This document shows, piece after piece, positions 16,776 to 24,962 of a stretch of 64,000 nt of DNA. Each line of letters starts with the position of its first letter. The stretch's first letter is position 1. The stretch is taken from the NCBI GenBank assembly GCA_036741775.1, contig DAINRQ010000003.1:62001-126000 (forward strand), given 5' to 3'. The notes below the pieces were generated by a model. It did no database searches, was not told where the DNA came from, and worked only from the letters and a program-made list of their open reading frames with translations. A program made the translations under genes and the position numbers. Source of the stretch: JAJKIV01 sp036741775 (GTDB taxonomy: Bacteria > Gemmatimonadota > Gemmatimonadetes > Gemmatimonadales > Gemmatimonadaceae).

Positions 16776-19700
16776 ATGCCACGCACCGTCATCGGCTTCG
16801 GCCGCATTGCAGCGCTGGGGCTACTCGGCGCGGCAGCGATGTCATGTACCCGCGCGCGCCTGGCGCCGCGCGCTGTCGAGGCGACCGAGATCGTGGTCGC
16901 CGCGACGACGGACGTGCACGGTCGGATGACCGGCTGGGACTACTATGCCGGGACGGCGGACACGACCCGAGGGCTGGCGCGCGCCGCGACGATCGTCGAC
17001 TCGGTGCGCGCGGCGAACCCGGACCGCGTCGTGCTGGTGGATGCGGGTGATCTCCTGCAAGGCAACCCGCTCGCGTTCGTTGCCGCGCGTGTCGATTCGG
17101 CTCGGCCGAACCCGATCATCGCGGCCATGAACGTGATGCGCTACGACGCCGCGGCGATCGGCAATCACGAGTTCAACTACGGGCTCGTGACGCTCGGCCG
17201 CGCGATCGATGAGGCATCGTTCCCGTTCCTGGCCGCGAACGCGTATCACGCGAACGGAACGCGGGCGTATCCGGCATACCGCATCGTGCGCCGTGGAAAC
17301 GTGCAGGTTGGCATCGTCGGCGCCACGAACCCCGGCGCGATGATCTGGGACCGCGAGAACCTTCGCGGCCGCGTCGTCATTCGTGACATCGTGCCCGAGG
17401 TCAAGCGCGCGGTCGACGAGGCTCGAGGCAAAGGCGCCGACGTGATCATTGTGACGATGCATTCCGGTCTCGCCGAACCCGCGAGCTACGATACCGTCAC
17501 CACTGGCGTCCCCAGCGAGAACGTCGCCGCGCGCGTCGCCCGGGAGGTGTCGGGCGTCGATCTCATCGTGTTCGGTCACTCGCATCAGGAGCATCCGGAC
17601 ACGAGTATCGGTACCACGCGGCTCTTGCAGCCGAAGAACTGGGCGACGAGCGTGGGGCTCGCGCACCTGACGCTCGAGCGGAGCAACGGCCGTTGGCGGG
17701 TCACGAACAGCCGGGGCGAAACGGTGAGCGCGGCGGGTCACGTGGAACATCCGGCCGTAATGCAGGCCGTCGCGGCCGCACATGCGTCAACGATCGCGTA
17801 CGTCAATCGGTCGGTGGGCACGACGCCGGTCGCCTGGCGAGCCGATTCAGCGCGTGTGCGTGACACGCCTCTCGTTGACTTCATGCTCGAGGTCCAGCGG
17901 CGAGCGGCGGGAGCGGACCTCGCGGCCACGGCGGCATTCTCACTCGATGCGTCGCTCGATGCCGGCCCGATCACGGTGGCGGAGATTGCCCGTCTCTACC
18001 CGTACGAGAACACGCTGCGCGCGGTCCGCATCACGGGCCGACAGCTTCGGGACTTTCTGGAATACAGCGCGCGATACTTCCGCACGTTCGCCGGCGATAC
18101 GGGCCAGTCGATCCCACTCATCGATTCCGCCGTCCCGGGGTACACGTACGACATCATCGCGGGCGCGGACTATGTCCTCGATGTGTCGCGCCCGCGCGGT
18201 TCCCGCGTCGCATCGCTCGCCGTCAACGGAAAGCCGGTGACCGACACCGACACATTCACACTGGCGCTGAACAACTACCGGCAGAGTGGCGGCGGCGGGT
18301 ACGCGATGCTGCACGACGCACCAGTCGTGTACGATCGACAGGAGGAGATCCGGCAGCTGCTCATCGACGAGGTGACTCGCCGCCGAACGATCGCGCCGGA
18401 CGAGTACTTTCGGCAGAACTGGCGGCTCGAACCCGCGGGCGCCGTCGCGGCCGCGTACGAGGCCATGCGCCGCAACGTCACGGAACGCGCGGGTGGCCCC
18501 GTGCGGACGCCCCCGGCTGGGGTGCCGCGGCCGGGTCCGACCCCGCTCCCGGCGCCCGGCGGACGGACGCTCCGAGTGATCGCGACGAACGATTTCCATG
18601 GGGCGTTCGAGCCGCGTGCCGACAGCGCGGGCGTTCGACGCGGCGGGGCCGCGCACGTCGCCTCGGTGATCGCGCGCGCGCGCGACGAATGCGCGGCACG
18701 CGGGAACTGCGAGAGCGTGCTGCTCGACGGCGGCGACATGTTCCAGGGCTCGGTGGCGTCGAACCGCACGTTCGGCGGCGCGGTGGTGGAACTGTACAAT
18801 GCGCTCGGGTATGCGGCCGCCGCGCTCGGGAATCACGAATGGGACTGGGGACGCGACTCCCTCCGCGCGCGCATGCGCGACGCGCGCTATCCGATCCTCG
18901 GCGTCAACGTGCAGTTCGCTGACGGGCGTGACGTACCCTGGGTCCCGGACGACACGTTACTCACCGTGGGAGCGCTGAAGGTCGGCGTTATTGGCGTCAC
19001 AACGGTGGAGACGCCGCGGACGACGATGGCGTCGAACGTGGCGGACCTGCGCTTCCCCGATCCGGCTCCGCTCGTGAGCGAGCGGGCCCGCGCCCTCCGC
19101 GCCGGTGGCGCTGACGCGGTCGTGGTGGTCGCGCACGCGGGCGCGTTCTGCCGGCGCAATGCGGGCGACGAACGTGGGTGTAACGGCGAGATCATCCGGC
19201 TTGCCCAGGGGCTCACCGAGCGAGTCGATGCGATCGTCGCCGGACACACCCATTCCATGGTCGAGACACACGTGAACGGCATTCCCATCGTGCAATCGTG
19301 GTCGCACGGCCGAGCGGTCGGGGTCATCGATATACCGTTAGGCGGAGGCGACGCACCCGTGAGCCTCCGGTTCGTGCGCGCCGACTCGGTCGCACCCCAC
19401 CCCGCGGTCGACTCCCTCGTTCAGCGCGTGCTCTCGGTGGTCGCCCGGGAGATGGCGCAACCCATTGCGCAGATCGCCGCGCCACTCCGCAGGTCCGGGC
19501 GTGAACATGCGCTCGGCCACCTCATCGCCGACGCGCAGCGTGCCGCCGGGAAGGCTGATTTCGCGGTGATGAACAACGGCGGCATTCGCGCCGACCTCGG
19601 GGCGGGGCAGGCGACGTACGGCAGCTTCTTCGAGATCCACCCGTTCGGAAACACGCTCCACCGGCTGACCGTTCGGGGACGCGACCTCCGCGCGTACCTG

Positions 19701-20021
19701 GAACGGCTCGTCGGCCGCGAGACGTTGAACGCCCACATCAGTGGCGCTACCGTCGTCTACGCTCCGGCGAAGCCCGCGGGGGCGCGTCTCGTATCGGTGC
19801 GGATGGCCGACGGGCGCCCGCTCCGGGACGACGCGATGTACACGATGGTGCTCAGTAATTTCCTCCTGAGCGGCGGGGACGGCCTGGGGCTGGGCGCGGA
19901 GGCGGTGAAGAACGAATCCGTGCCCGGCACGGACCTCGACGCGCTCATCGCCTACGTGCGCACGCAACCACAACCGCTTCGCGTACCGTTCGAGCCGCGA
20001 CTCGTTGCGGCACTTCCCTGA
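16776..20021 (+). CDS. Lipoprotein with two fused 5'-nucleotidase / cyclic phosphodiesterase modules
   Basis: 1081-residue exported hydrolase made of two complete 5'-nucleotidase units in tandem. A lipobox (AAAMSC) sits near residue 24. Module 1 (about 35-560) has the metallophosphatase motifs TTDVHGRMTGWD, GNHEFN and FGHSHQEH and a 5'-nucleotidase C-terminal substrate domain. A Pro-rich linker of about 30 residues follows (TPPAGVPRPGPTPLPAPGG). Module 2 (about 590-1081) has TNDFHGAFEP, LGNHEWDWG and VAGHTHSMVE and a C-domain with NNGGIRADL. The usual NGGIR substrate motif is present only in module 2, so the modules probably differ in substrate. It should release phosphate and nucleosides outside the cytoplasm and heads the salvage operon. 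Confidence 0.9.
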   Translation: MPRTVIGFGRIAALGLLGAAAMSCTRARLAPRAVEATEIVVAATTDVHGRMTGWDYYAGTADTTRGLARAATIVDSVRAANPDRVVLVDAGDLLQGNPLAFVAARVDSARPNPIIAAMNVMRYDAAAIGNHEFNYGLVTLGRAIDEASFPFLAANAYHANGTRAYPAYRIVRRGNVQVGIVGATNPGAMIWDRENLRGRVVIRDIVPEVKRAVDEARGKGADVIIVTMHSGLAEPASYDTVTTGVPSENVAARVAREVSGVDLIVFGHSHQEHPDTSIGTTRLLQPKNWATSVGLAHLTLERSNGRWRVTNSRGETVSAAGHVEHPAVMQAVAAAHASTIAYVNRSVGTTPVAWRADSARVRDTPLVDFMLEVQRRAAGADLAATAAFSLDASLDAGPITVAEIARLYPYENTLRAVRITGRQLRDFLEYSARYFRTFAGDTGQSIPLIDSAVPGYTYDIIAGADYVLDVSRPRGSRVASLAVNGKPVTDTDTFTLALNNYRQSGGGGYAMLHDAPVVYDRQEEIRQLLIDEVTRRRTIAPDEYFRQNWRLEPAGAVAAAYEAMRRNVTERAGGPVRTPPAGVPRPGPTPLPAPGGRTLRVIATNDFHGAFEPRADSAGVRRGGAAHVASVIARARDECAARGNCESVLLDGGDMFQGSVASNRTFGGAVVELYNALGYAAAALGNHEWDWGRDSLRARMRDARYPILGVNVQFADGRDVPWVPDDTLLTVGALKVGVIGVTTVETPRTTMASNVADLRFPDPAPLVSERARALRAGGADAVVVVAHAGAFCRRNAGDERGCNGEIIRLAQGLTERVDAIVAGHTHSMVETHVNGIPIVQSWSHGRAVGVIDIPLGGGDAPVSLRFVRADSVAPHPAVDSLVQRVLSVVAREMAQPIAQIAAPLRRSGREHALGHLIADAQRAAGKADFAVMNNGGIRADLGAGQATYGSFFEIHPFGNTLHRLTVRGRDLRAYLERLVGRETLNAHISGATVVYAPAKPAGARLVSVRMADGRPLRDDAMYTMVLSNFLLSGGDGLGLGAEAVKNESVPGTDLDALIAYVRTQPQPLRVPFEPRLVAALP

Positions 20022-20031
20022 ACACCGACAC

Positions 20032-20262
20032 ATGCGCGTATACGTGAACGCCGTCGCGCTCGACCTGCCCGACGGGTCGACGGCCCTGGACGCCGTGCGG
20101 GCCTGGAATGCACCGGCGGCCGACGCCGTCGCCGCCGGAGAAAAGGTGTTGGCAGACAGCCGGGGCCTCCCGGCGTCGCCCGACACGCCGCTTCACGGCG
20201 GCGCGATCTTCCGCGTCTTGCCGGCGCGTCGCCGGCACGATGCCGATGAGCCGAGCGATTGA
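20032..20262 (+). CDS. Small beta-grasp-like protein (ThiS/MoaD resemblance)
   Basis: 76-residue protein, 10 nt after the nucleotidase and 6 nt before add, with codon use like its neighbours, so it is very likely a real gene. The pattern MRVYVNAVALDLPDGSTALDAV and the closing GGAIFRVLPAR recall ThiS/MoaD ubiquitin-like carrier proteins. It lacks the C-terminal Gly-Gly needed for thiocarboxylate chemistry and ends in a charged tail (RRRHDADEPSD). The fold assignment is an inference from pattern only. It could be a structural or regulatory partner of the salvage enzymes. Confidence 0.65.
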   Translation: MRVYVNAVALDLPDGSTALDAVRAWNAPAADAVAAGEKVLADSRGLPASPDTPLHGGAIFRVLPARRRHDADEPSD

Positions 20263-20268
20263 CGCACG

Positions 20269-21315
20269 ATGGCGCCACATCCCGACCGATCGATACTCCG
20301 CAGGCTGCCGAAGGCGGAGTTGCACTGTCATCTGGACGGCTCCGTGCGCCCCGAGACGCTGCTCGAGCTCGGGCGCGAGCATCGCGTGCCGATGCCGGCC
20401 GACGACGTCGAAGCGCTCCGCGACTATATGATCGTCCGCGACGCCCGGAACCTCGAAGACTACCTCACGCGCTTCGACATCACCCTGTCGGTCATGCAAA
20501 CGGCCGACTCGCTGGAGCGCATCGCGTACGAGCTGGCCGAGGATGCCGCCGCCGAGGGCGTGCGGTACATCGAGATGCGGTACTCGCCCGTACTCAACAC
20601 GCGCCACGATCTTTCGTTAGGCGAGGCCGTCGAAGCTCCCCTGCGGGGTATCGAGCGCGCGCGTCGGGACCACGGGATCGTCTCGCGGCTCATCATCTGT
20701 GCGCTCCGGAACCTGCCGCCTGGCATCTCGCTCGAGTTGGCACGGCTCGCGGTTGCGTACCGGGACCGCGGCGTGGTGGGTTTCGACCTCGCTGGCGGTG
20801 AGCGGGGACATCCGGCGTCGGACCACGCCGTGGCATTCGCGCACGCCCAGGAGCACGGCCTCCGCTGCACGTGCCACGCGGGTGAAGGGGCAGGGGCCGA
20901 CTCCGTTCGGGAAGCGGTTCACGTGTGTGGCGCCCATCGGATCGGGCACGCGACGCGGCTGTTCGAGGATCCGGCACTGGTCGATCACGTGAACGCAGAG
21001 CGCATCGCGTTGGAGATCTGCCTCACGAGTAACGTGCAGACGCGCGCCGCGGCGTCCTATGAGTCCCATCCGCTTCGCCAGTATTTCGACGCCGGCCTCA
21101 ACGTCGTGCTGAACACCGACAATCGGCTCATGAGCGGCACGACCCTCACCGACGAGTACGTGCACGCCGCGGATCAATTGAACTTCTCGTTCGACGAGCT
21201 CGCGACCATCGCGATGAACGGATTCGAGAGCGCGTTCCTACCGCCCGGGGAACGCGCGCGCCTCGTCGTGGCCGCGTCGGCGGACATCGCGGCACTGAAG
21301 GGGGCGCCGGCGTGA
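20269..21315 (+). CDS. add: Adenosine deaminase
   Basis: Zinc amidohydrolase converting adenosine to inosine. Metal and catalytic motifs are visible in order: KAELHCHLDGS (HxH), the central GxDLAGGE region, HAGEGAG (catalytic Glu), HRIGHATRL and the late NTDNRLMSGTTLTDEY with the metal Asp. The NTDNR form and the CLTSNVQT segment resemble the actinobacterial type. Its stop overlaps the next gene's start (GTGA), and it would feed inosine to the phosphorylase that follows. Confidence 0.93.
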   Translation: MAPHPDRSILRRLPKAELHCHLDGSVRPETLLELGREHRVPMPADDVEALRDYMIVRDARNLEDYLTRFDITLSVMQTADSLERIAYELAEDAAAEGVRYIEMRYSPVLNTRHDLSLGEAVEAPLRGIERARRDHGIVSRLIICALRNLPPGISLELARLAVAYRDRGVVGFDLAGGERGHPASDHAVAFAHAQEHGLRCTCHAGEGAGADSVREAVHVCGAHRIGHATRLFEDPALVDHVNAERIALEICLTSNVQTRAAASYESHPLRQYFDAGLNVVLNTDNRLMSGTTLTDEYVHAADQLNFSFDELATIAMNGFESAFLPPGERARLVVAASADIAALKGAPA

Positions 21316-22151
21316 CGGCGGGTGATGACAATGGCTACGGGAAGGCGGCTGCCGCCCGGGCGGCAGCCGTCATCGCTGCACGGATCGGCGACGACCAGCC
21401 GGTCGTGGGGCTCGTCCTCGGCTCCGGCCTCGCCGGGCTTGCCGATCGTTTCGAGGACGCGCGCCGGGTATCATATGCCGATGTTCCCGGCTTTCCGACC
21501 ACCAGCGTCGTAGGACATCCGGGCTTTCTCGTGAGCGGAACGCTCGCGGGTCGTCGTGCCATTGCACTCGCCGGACGCTTCCACATGTACGAGGGCCACT
21601 CGGCGAGCGTGGCGGCTTTCCCGGTGCGGGTGCTCGCGGCGCTAGGCGTCGGCACGCTCTTCGTGTCGAACGCGGCGGGCGGTATTCGCCGCACCTTTCG
21701 TCCGGGTGACCTCATGGTCATCGCCGACCACGTGAACCTCACCGGGCGTAACCCGCTCCTCGGCGCGGTCGAACCGGGCGACACGCGCTTCCCCGACATG
21801 TCCGCGCCGTATGATCCCGTGCTCCGCGCCGCGCTGCACCGAGCGGGCAAGCGCTCAGGGGTGCCGCTCGCCGACGGCGTCTACGGCTGGTCGTTAGGCC
21901 CGGCGTACGAGACCCCCGCCGAGGTCCGCATGTTCGAGCGATTTGGTCTCGATGCGGTGGGCATGTCCACGGTACCCGAAGTCATCGCGGCCCGGGCGGC
22001 CGGCATTCGCGTGGCCGGCCTCAGCTGCGTGACGAATCTCGCCTCCGGCATCACCGCCGATCCTGTGCACCACGACGATGTCCTTGCCGTGACCCGCGCG
22101 GTTGCTGGCAGGTTCGAGGCGGTCGTGATGGAATGGGTGAAGGAGCTGTAG
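21312..22151 (+). CDS. punA: Purine nucleoside phosphorylase (trimeric type)
   Basis: Phosphorolyses inosine or guanosine to base plus ribose-1-phosphate. The product is 279 residues with the trimeric PNP signatures: LGSGLAGLA (phosphate loop), GRFHMYEGH, VSNAAGGI, GPAYETPAE, MSTVPEVI and CVTNLASG. The Asn in the last motif marks 6-oxopurine preference. The GTG start overlaps the add stop. It is the last gene of the nucleotidase-add-pnp operon, a complete extracellular-nucleotide to free-base route. A small hairpin (22141-22156) overlaps its stop codon. Confidence 0.93.
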   Translation: MTAGDDNGYGKAAAARAAAVIAARIGDDQPVVGLVLGSGLAGLADRFEDARRVSYADVPGFPTTSVVGHPGFLVSGTLAGRRAIALAGRFHMYEGHSASVAAFPVRVLAALGVGTLFVSNAAGGIRRTFRPGDLMVIADHVNLTGRNPLLGAVEPGDTRFPDMSAPYDPVLRAALHRAGKRSGVPLADGVYGWSLGPAYETPAEVRMFERFGLDAVGMSTVPEVIAARAAGIRVAGLSCVTNLASGITADPVHHDDVLAVTRAVAGRFEAVVMEWVKEL

Positions 22152-22156
22152 CTCCT

Positions 22157-22289
22157 GTCATTCGGATTCTTCTGCGGAATCCGCGGAATCCGCGTTTGGT
22201 CTTCTTCCTCATCCCGGTAGAGGGACCTGTAGAGGGACCAGCCCCTCTACCGGAAATACCGACGATTTCCTCGCTGCGCTCGGAATGAC
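22157..22289. repeat. Intergenic element with GTCATTC terminal inverted repeats and nested hairpins
   Basis: The element starts GTCATTCGG (22157) and ends CGGAATGAC (22281-22289), giving short terminal inverted repeats. Inside are GCGGAATCC repeated twice, an 11-bp perfect stem CCGGTAGAGGG (22214-22224) with its partner at 22243-22253, and a second direct copy of GTAGAGGGACC at 22229. The last 13 bases (CGCTCGGAATGAC) recur inverted at 34349-34361. It lies between convergent genes (pnp and the M48 protease) and may also act as their terminator. Confidence 0.7.
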
Positions 22290-22306
22290 GTCGTCTCGCG
22301 CTTCGC

Positions 22307-23119
22307 CTACCTGCCCGCTCGCGTCGCGGACGCCGGCAGTGACCTCACTCGCTGCTTGAACGACTGGAAGCTCCGGCTGTCCTTCGTCAACCCGTTCAGA
22401 ATCGCCGGATTGATCTTGGCGATCAGCGCTTCCGTCTCGCGAATCCGCTCCTCCTCGAGTGGGTGCGTGGAGAACCACGAGGTGACCGACGACGGGGACC
22501 GCTGCCGCTCGTCCAGGAGAATGCGGAACATCTCCGGTATGCCACGCGGGTCGATCCCGGCACGGACGACGTTCTTCACCGCCTCCTCGTCCGATTCACG
22601 TTCGGCGTCGCGGCTGAACTTCGCGAATACCAGACCGCCGCCGACGTTGATGGCCGCCGCAGCCGCCTGGTTGTTACACACGCTCGTGAGCACGCACGCG
22701 AGCGTCACGCCGATGTTGGCGCCCTGTGCCTTCTCCATCTGCTCCACCGAGTGCCGGCGGACCACGTGACCGATCTCGTGCCCGAGCACGCCCGCGAGCT
22801 GCGACATGGTCTGCGCTCGCTCGATCAGCCCGCGATTGACATAGATGTATCCACCAGGCACCGCGAACGCGTTCACTTCGGGCGCGTTCACTACGAAGAA
22901 CTGCCAGTTGAGGTCGCGCTCATCGGCAAGCTTCGCGATGGAATCGCCGAGCACGTTGATGTATCGAACGACTTCCGGGTCCTGCACGATCGGCAGCTGG
23001 CTATTGATCTGCTGCGCGTACTCGGTCCCCATCTGAACTTCTTGCTGCGTAGAGATCGCGCATCCAGAGACGAGCGCTGCGGCGGCGAACCCTCCGAGGA
23101 TACGTTGTATACGTTTCAT
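22307..23119 (-). CDS. M48-family zinc metalloprotease lipoprotein
   Basis: 270-residue exported peptidase of the BepA/YfgC-like group that degrades or chaperones envelope proteins. The signal peptide has a lipobox (LVSGC, Cys at 20). The zinc motif HEIGH is at 114-118, with a downstream Glu in FSRDAERESDEEA near 170 as third ligand. There is no TPR domain, so it is a compact LoiP-type enzyme. AGGAGC is well placed before the ATG. Confidence 0.9.
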   Translation of the reverse strand: MKRIQRILGGFAAAALVSGCAISTQQEVQMGTEYAQQINSQLPIVQDPEVVRYINVLGDSIAKLADERDLNWQFFVVNAPEVNAFAVPGGYIYVNRGLIERAQTMSQLAGVLGHEIGHVVRRHSVEQMEKAQGANIGVTLACVLTSVCNNQAAAAAINVGGGLVFAKFSRDAERESDEEAVKNVVRAGIDPRGIPEMFRILLDERQRSPSSVTSWFSTHPLEEERIRETEALIAKINPAILNGLTKDSRSFQSFKQRVRSLPASATRAGR

Positions 23120-23133
23120 CCTTCGCTCCTGAC

Positions 23134-23955
23134 GTGGAAGTTGCCCCGCGGTATCGAAGGCAAGACGTATTCCAACCCGTACCGCATTGCAACCCGTTGC
23201 GATTACTTAGTTTAGCTCGCGATCTCCGCCGCAGAAAGGCACGTGAGCACACTGCACTGTTCACTATTGAGGGCACTCGGGCGGTCGAGGAACTGGTCAG
23301 TTCGCCCCTTCGCGTTGTCGGGGTACTGACGGCGCCCCAGCTACGCTCCAACCCCCGGGGCGTCGCGCTCCGCGATACGCTGGCCGATCGCGGGATCGAC
23401 GTGCTGGAAGTTACTACGCCCGAGTTCGATAGCGCGGCCGATACGGATGCCCCACAGGGGATCCTCGCAATCGCGGAGATCCCGCGTCGCTCGCTCGAGA
23501 TCGTTGCGCCGATCGGCCGCACTCGCATTCTCGTGCTCGATGGCGTCCAGGATCCCGGGAACGTCGGGACCATGGTGCGTACCGCGGCGGCGCTCGGCGC
23601 CGCGGCGACGGTCGCGCTCCCGGGCACCGTTGACCTGTGGAACGCGAAAGTCGTCCGTAGCGCAATGGGCGCTCACTTCCTGCACGCCGCTCTGCATGCC
23701 ACGTGGGACGACCTCCGCGCGTTCCTGACGCGGACGGATACGTCGTTGTGGGCCGCTGACGCCCGCGGCACCGCCCTGGACGGCGCCGCCGCGCCCGAGC
23801 GGCTCGCTATCGCGGTCGGCAACGAAGGCGCTGGTCTTTCGCCGAACGTCCGCGATGCGGCGACGTCGCTGGTGTCCCTTCCGCTCGCGGCGGGCGTCGA
23901 ATCACTGAACGTTGCCGTTGCTGCGGGCATTCTCCTTTACCAGCTTCGCCCGTGA
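23134..23955 (+). CDS. TrmH-family RNA 2'-O-methyltransferase
   Basis: SPOUT methyltransferase acting on tRNA or rRNA ribose with S-adenosylmethionine. An N-terminal substrate-binding domain (RRRKAREHTALFTIEG, RAVEEL) is followed by the knotted catalytic domain with motif 1 (VLDGVQDPGNVGTMVRTA), motif 2 (IAVGNEGAGLS) and motif 3 (PLAAGVESLNVAVAAGIL). The start is uncertain. The GTG at 23134 gives 273 residues, but homologues begin near the TTG at 23197 and neither has a clear ribosome site. The exact target nucleotide cannot be read from sequence. Confidence 0.87.
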   Translation: MEVAPRYRRQDVFQPVPHCNPLRLLSLARDLRRRKAREHTALFTIEGTRAVEELVSSPLRVVGVLTAPQLRSNPRGVALRDTLADRGIDVLEVTTPEFDSAADTDAPQGILAIAEIPRRSLEIVAPIGRTRILVLDGVQDPGNVGTMVRTAAALGAAATVALPGTVDLWNAKVVRSAMGAHFLHAALHATWDDLRAFLTRTDTSLWAADARGTALDGAAAPERLAIAVGNEGAGLSPNVRDAATSLVSLPLAAGVESLNVAVAAGILLYQLRP

Positions 23956-24803
23956 TGGTCTGGCCAGAGCTCGCCCTCGCGTTCGTCATCGGTGCCTGTG
24001 TGGGCTCGTTTCTCAATGTCTGCATCAGCCGCTGGCCCAATGACCTGTCGGTGATCTCACCGCGATCGCGATGCCCGAACTGCGAGCGGCCGATCGCTGC
24101 GCTCGAGAACGTCCCGATACTGAGCTGGCTCATGTTGCGCGGCCGATGCCGTGGCTGCGGCCTGCGGATCTCGGTGATGTACCCAGCCATCGAGCTCATC
24201 ACCGCGCTCGGTTGGGTGGCCGCCTTTCTCGCGTTCGGTCCGACGTTCACCGGCGTGCGCGTGGCTGTCCTTGGGACGATCCTGCTCGGCATCGCCGTGA
24301 CCGACGCCAAGCACTATCTCATCCCCGACGGCTTCACAGTATTCGGGCTCGTGTGGGTGTTCGTCACGGCGCTCGCGGGGACAATGCTGAACCATCAGTC
24401 GCCGTTCGCCGATCCGTACGACGCGATGATCGGCGCGTGTACCGGCGCCGGCGCGATCGCGATTGCCGGGTGGCTCGGCGAAGTCGCGCTCAAGCGCGAG
24501 GCGATGGGATTCGGTGACGTGACGCTGATGGCCGTGATCGGTGCGGCGGTCGGTCCCGGGCGCGCACTGCTTGTCGTGTTCGTCGGCGCCGTCGTTGGCG
24601 TCGTCGCGTTCCTCGGTATCGTGTATCCCATTGCACGGGTCCGGCGCACGACCAGCGCGCCGCAACTCGACCTCGCGCTCGGTGACGCACCGGTGGGCCT
24701 GCCCAACGTTCCGTTCGGCGTGTTCCTTGCGCCCGCCGCGCTCGCCACTTTGCTTTGGGGATATGACCTCATCGGCTGGTACACCAGCCGCATGGCAGGG
24801 TGA
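23955..24803 (+). CDS. pilD: Prepilin peptidase / N-methyltransferase (PilD, GspO)
   Basis: Bifunctional aspartyl protease that cleaves and N-methylates type IV pilin-like precursors in the inner membrane. Both zinc-finger cysteine pairs (CPNCERP at 40-43 and CRGCGLR at 65-68) needed for methylation are present. The catalytic aspartates are in VTDAKHYLIPD (117) and MGFGDVTLM (188). About eight membrane spans. The ATG overlaps the methyltransferase stop; a GTG one codon earlier is equally possible. No pilin genes lie in this window. Confidence 0.93.
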   Translation: MVWPELALAFVIGACVGSFLNVCISRWPNDLSVISPRSRCPNCERPIAALENVPILSWLMLRGRCRGCGLRISVMYPAIELITALGWVAAFLAFGPTFTGVRVAVLGTILLGIAVTDAKHYLIPDGFTVFGLVWVFVTALAGTMLNHQSPFADPYDAMIGACTGAGAIAIAGWLGEVALKREAMGFGDVTLMAVIGAAVGPGRALLVVFVGAVVGVVAFLGIVYPIARVRRTTSAPQLDLALGDAPVGLPNVPFGVFLAPAALATLLWGYDLIGWYTSRMAG

Positions 24804-24962
24804 CGACAGATCAAGCCGAGCGACCGACAGCGATCGTCACTGTCACCCCGCGGATCGGGTGCACGCACCCGCCCAGAGGGCGCTCGGCGGGCGAATGACG
24901 CGGGAATCGCTCGCATCACGTCGCCGTCTTCAAGCGCCGCCCGCATCCCCTGACGCTGACTC

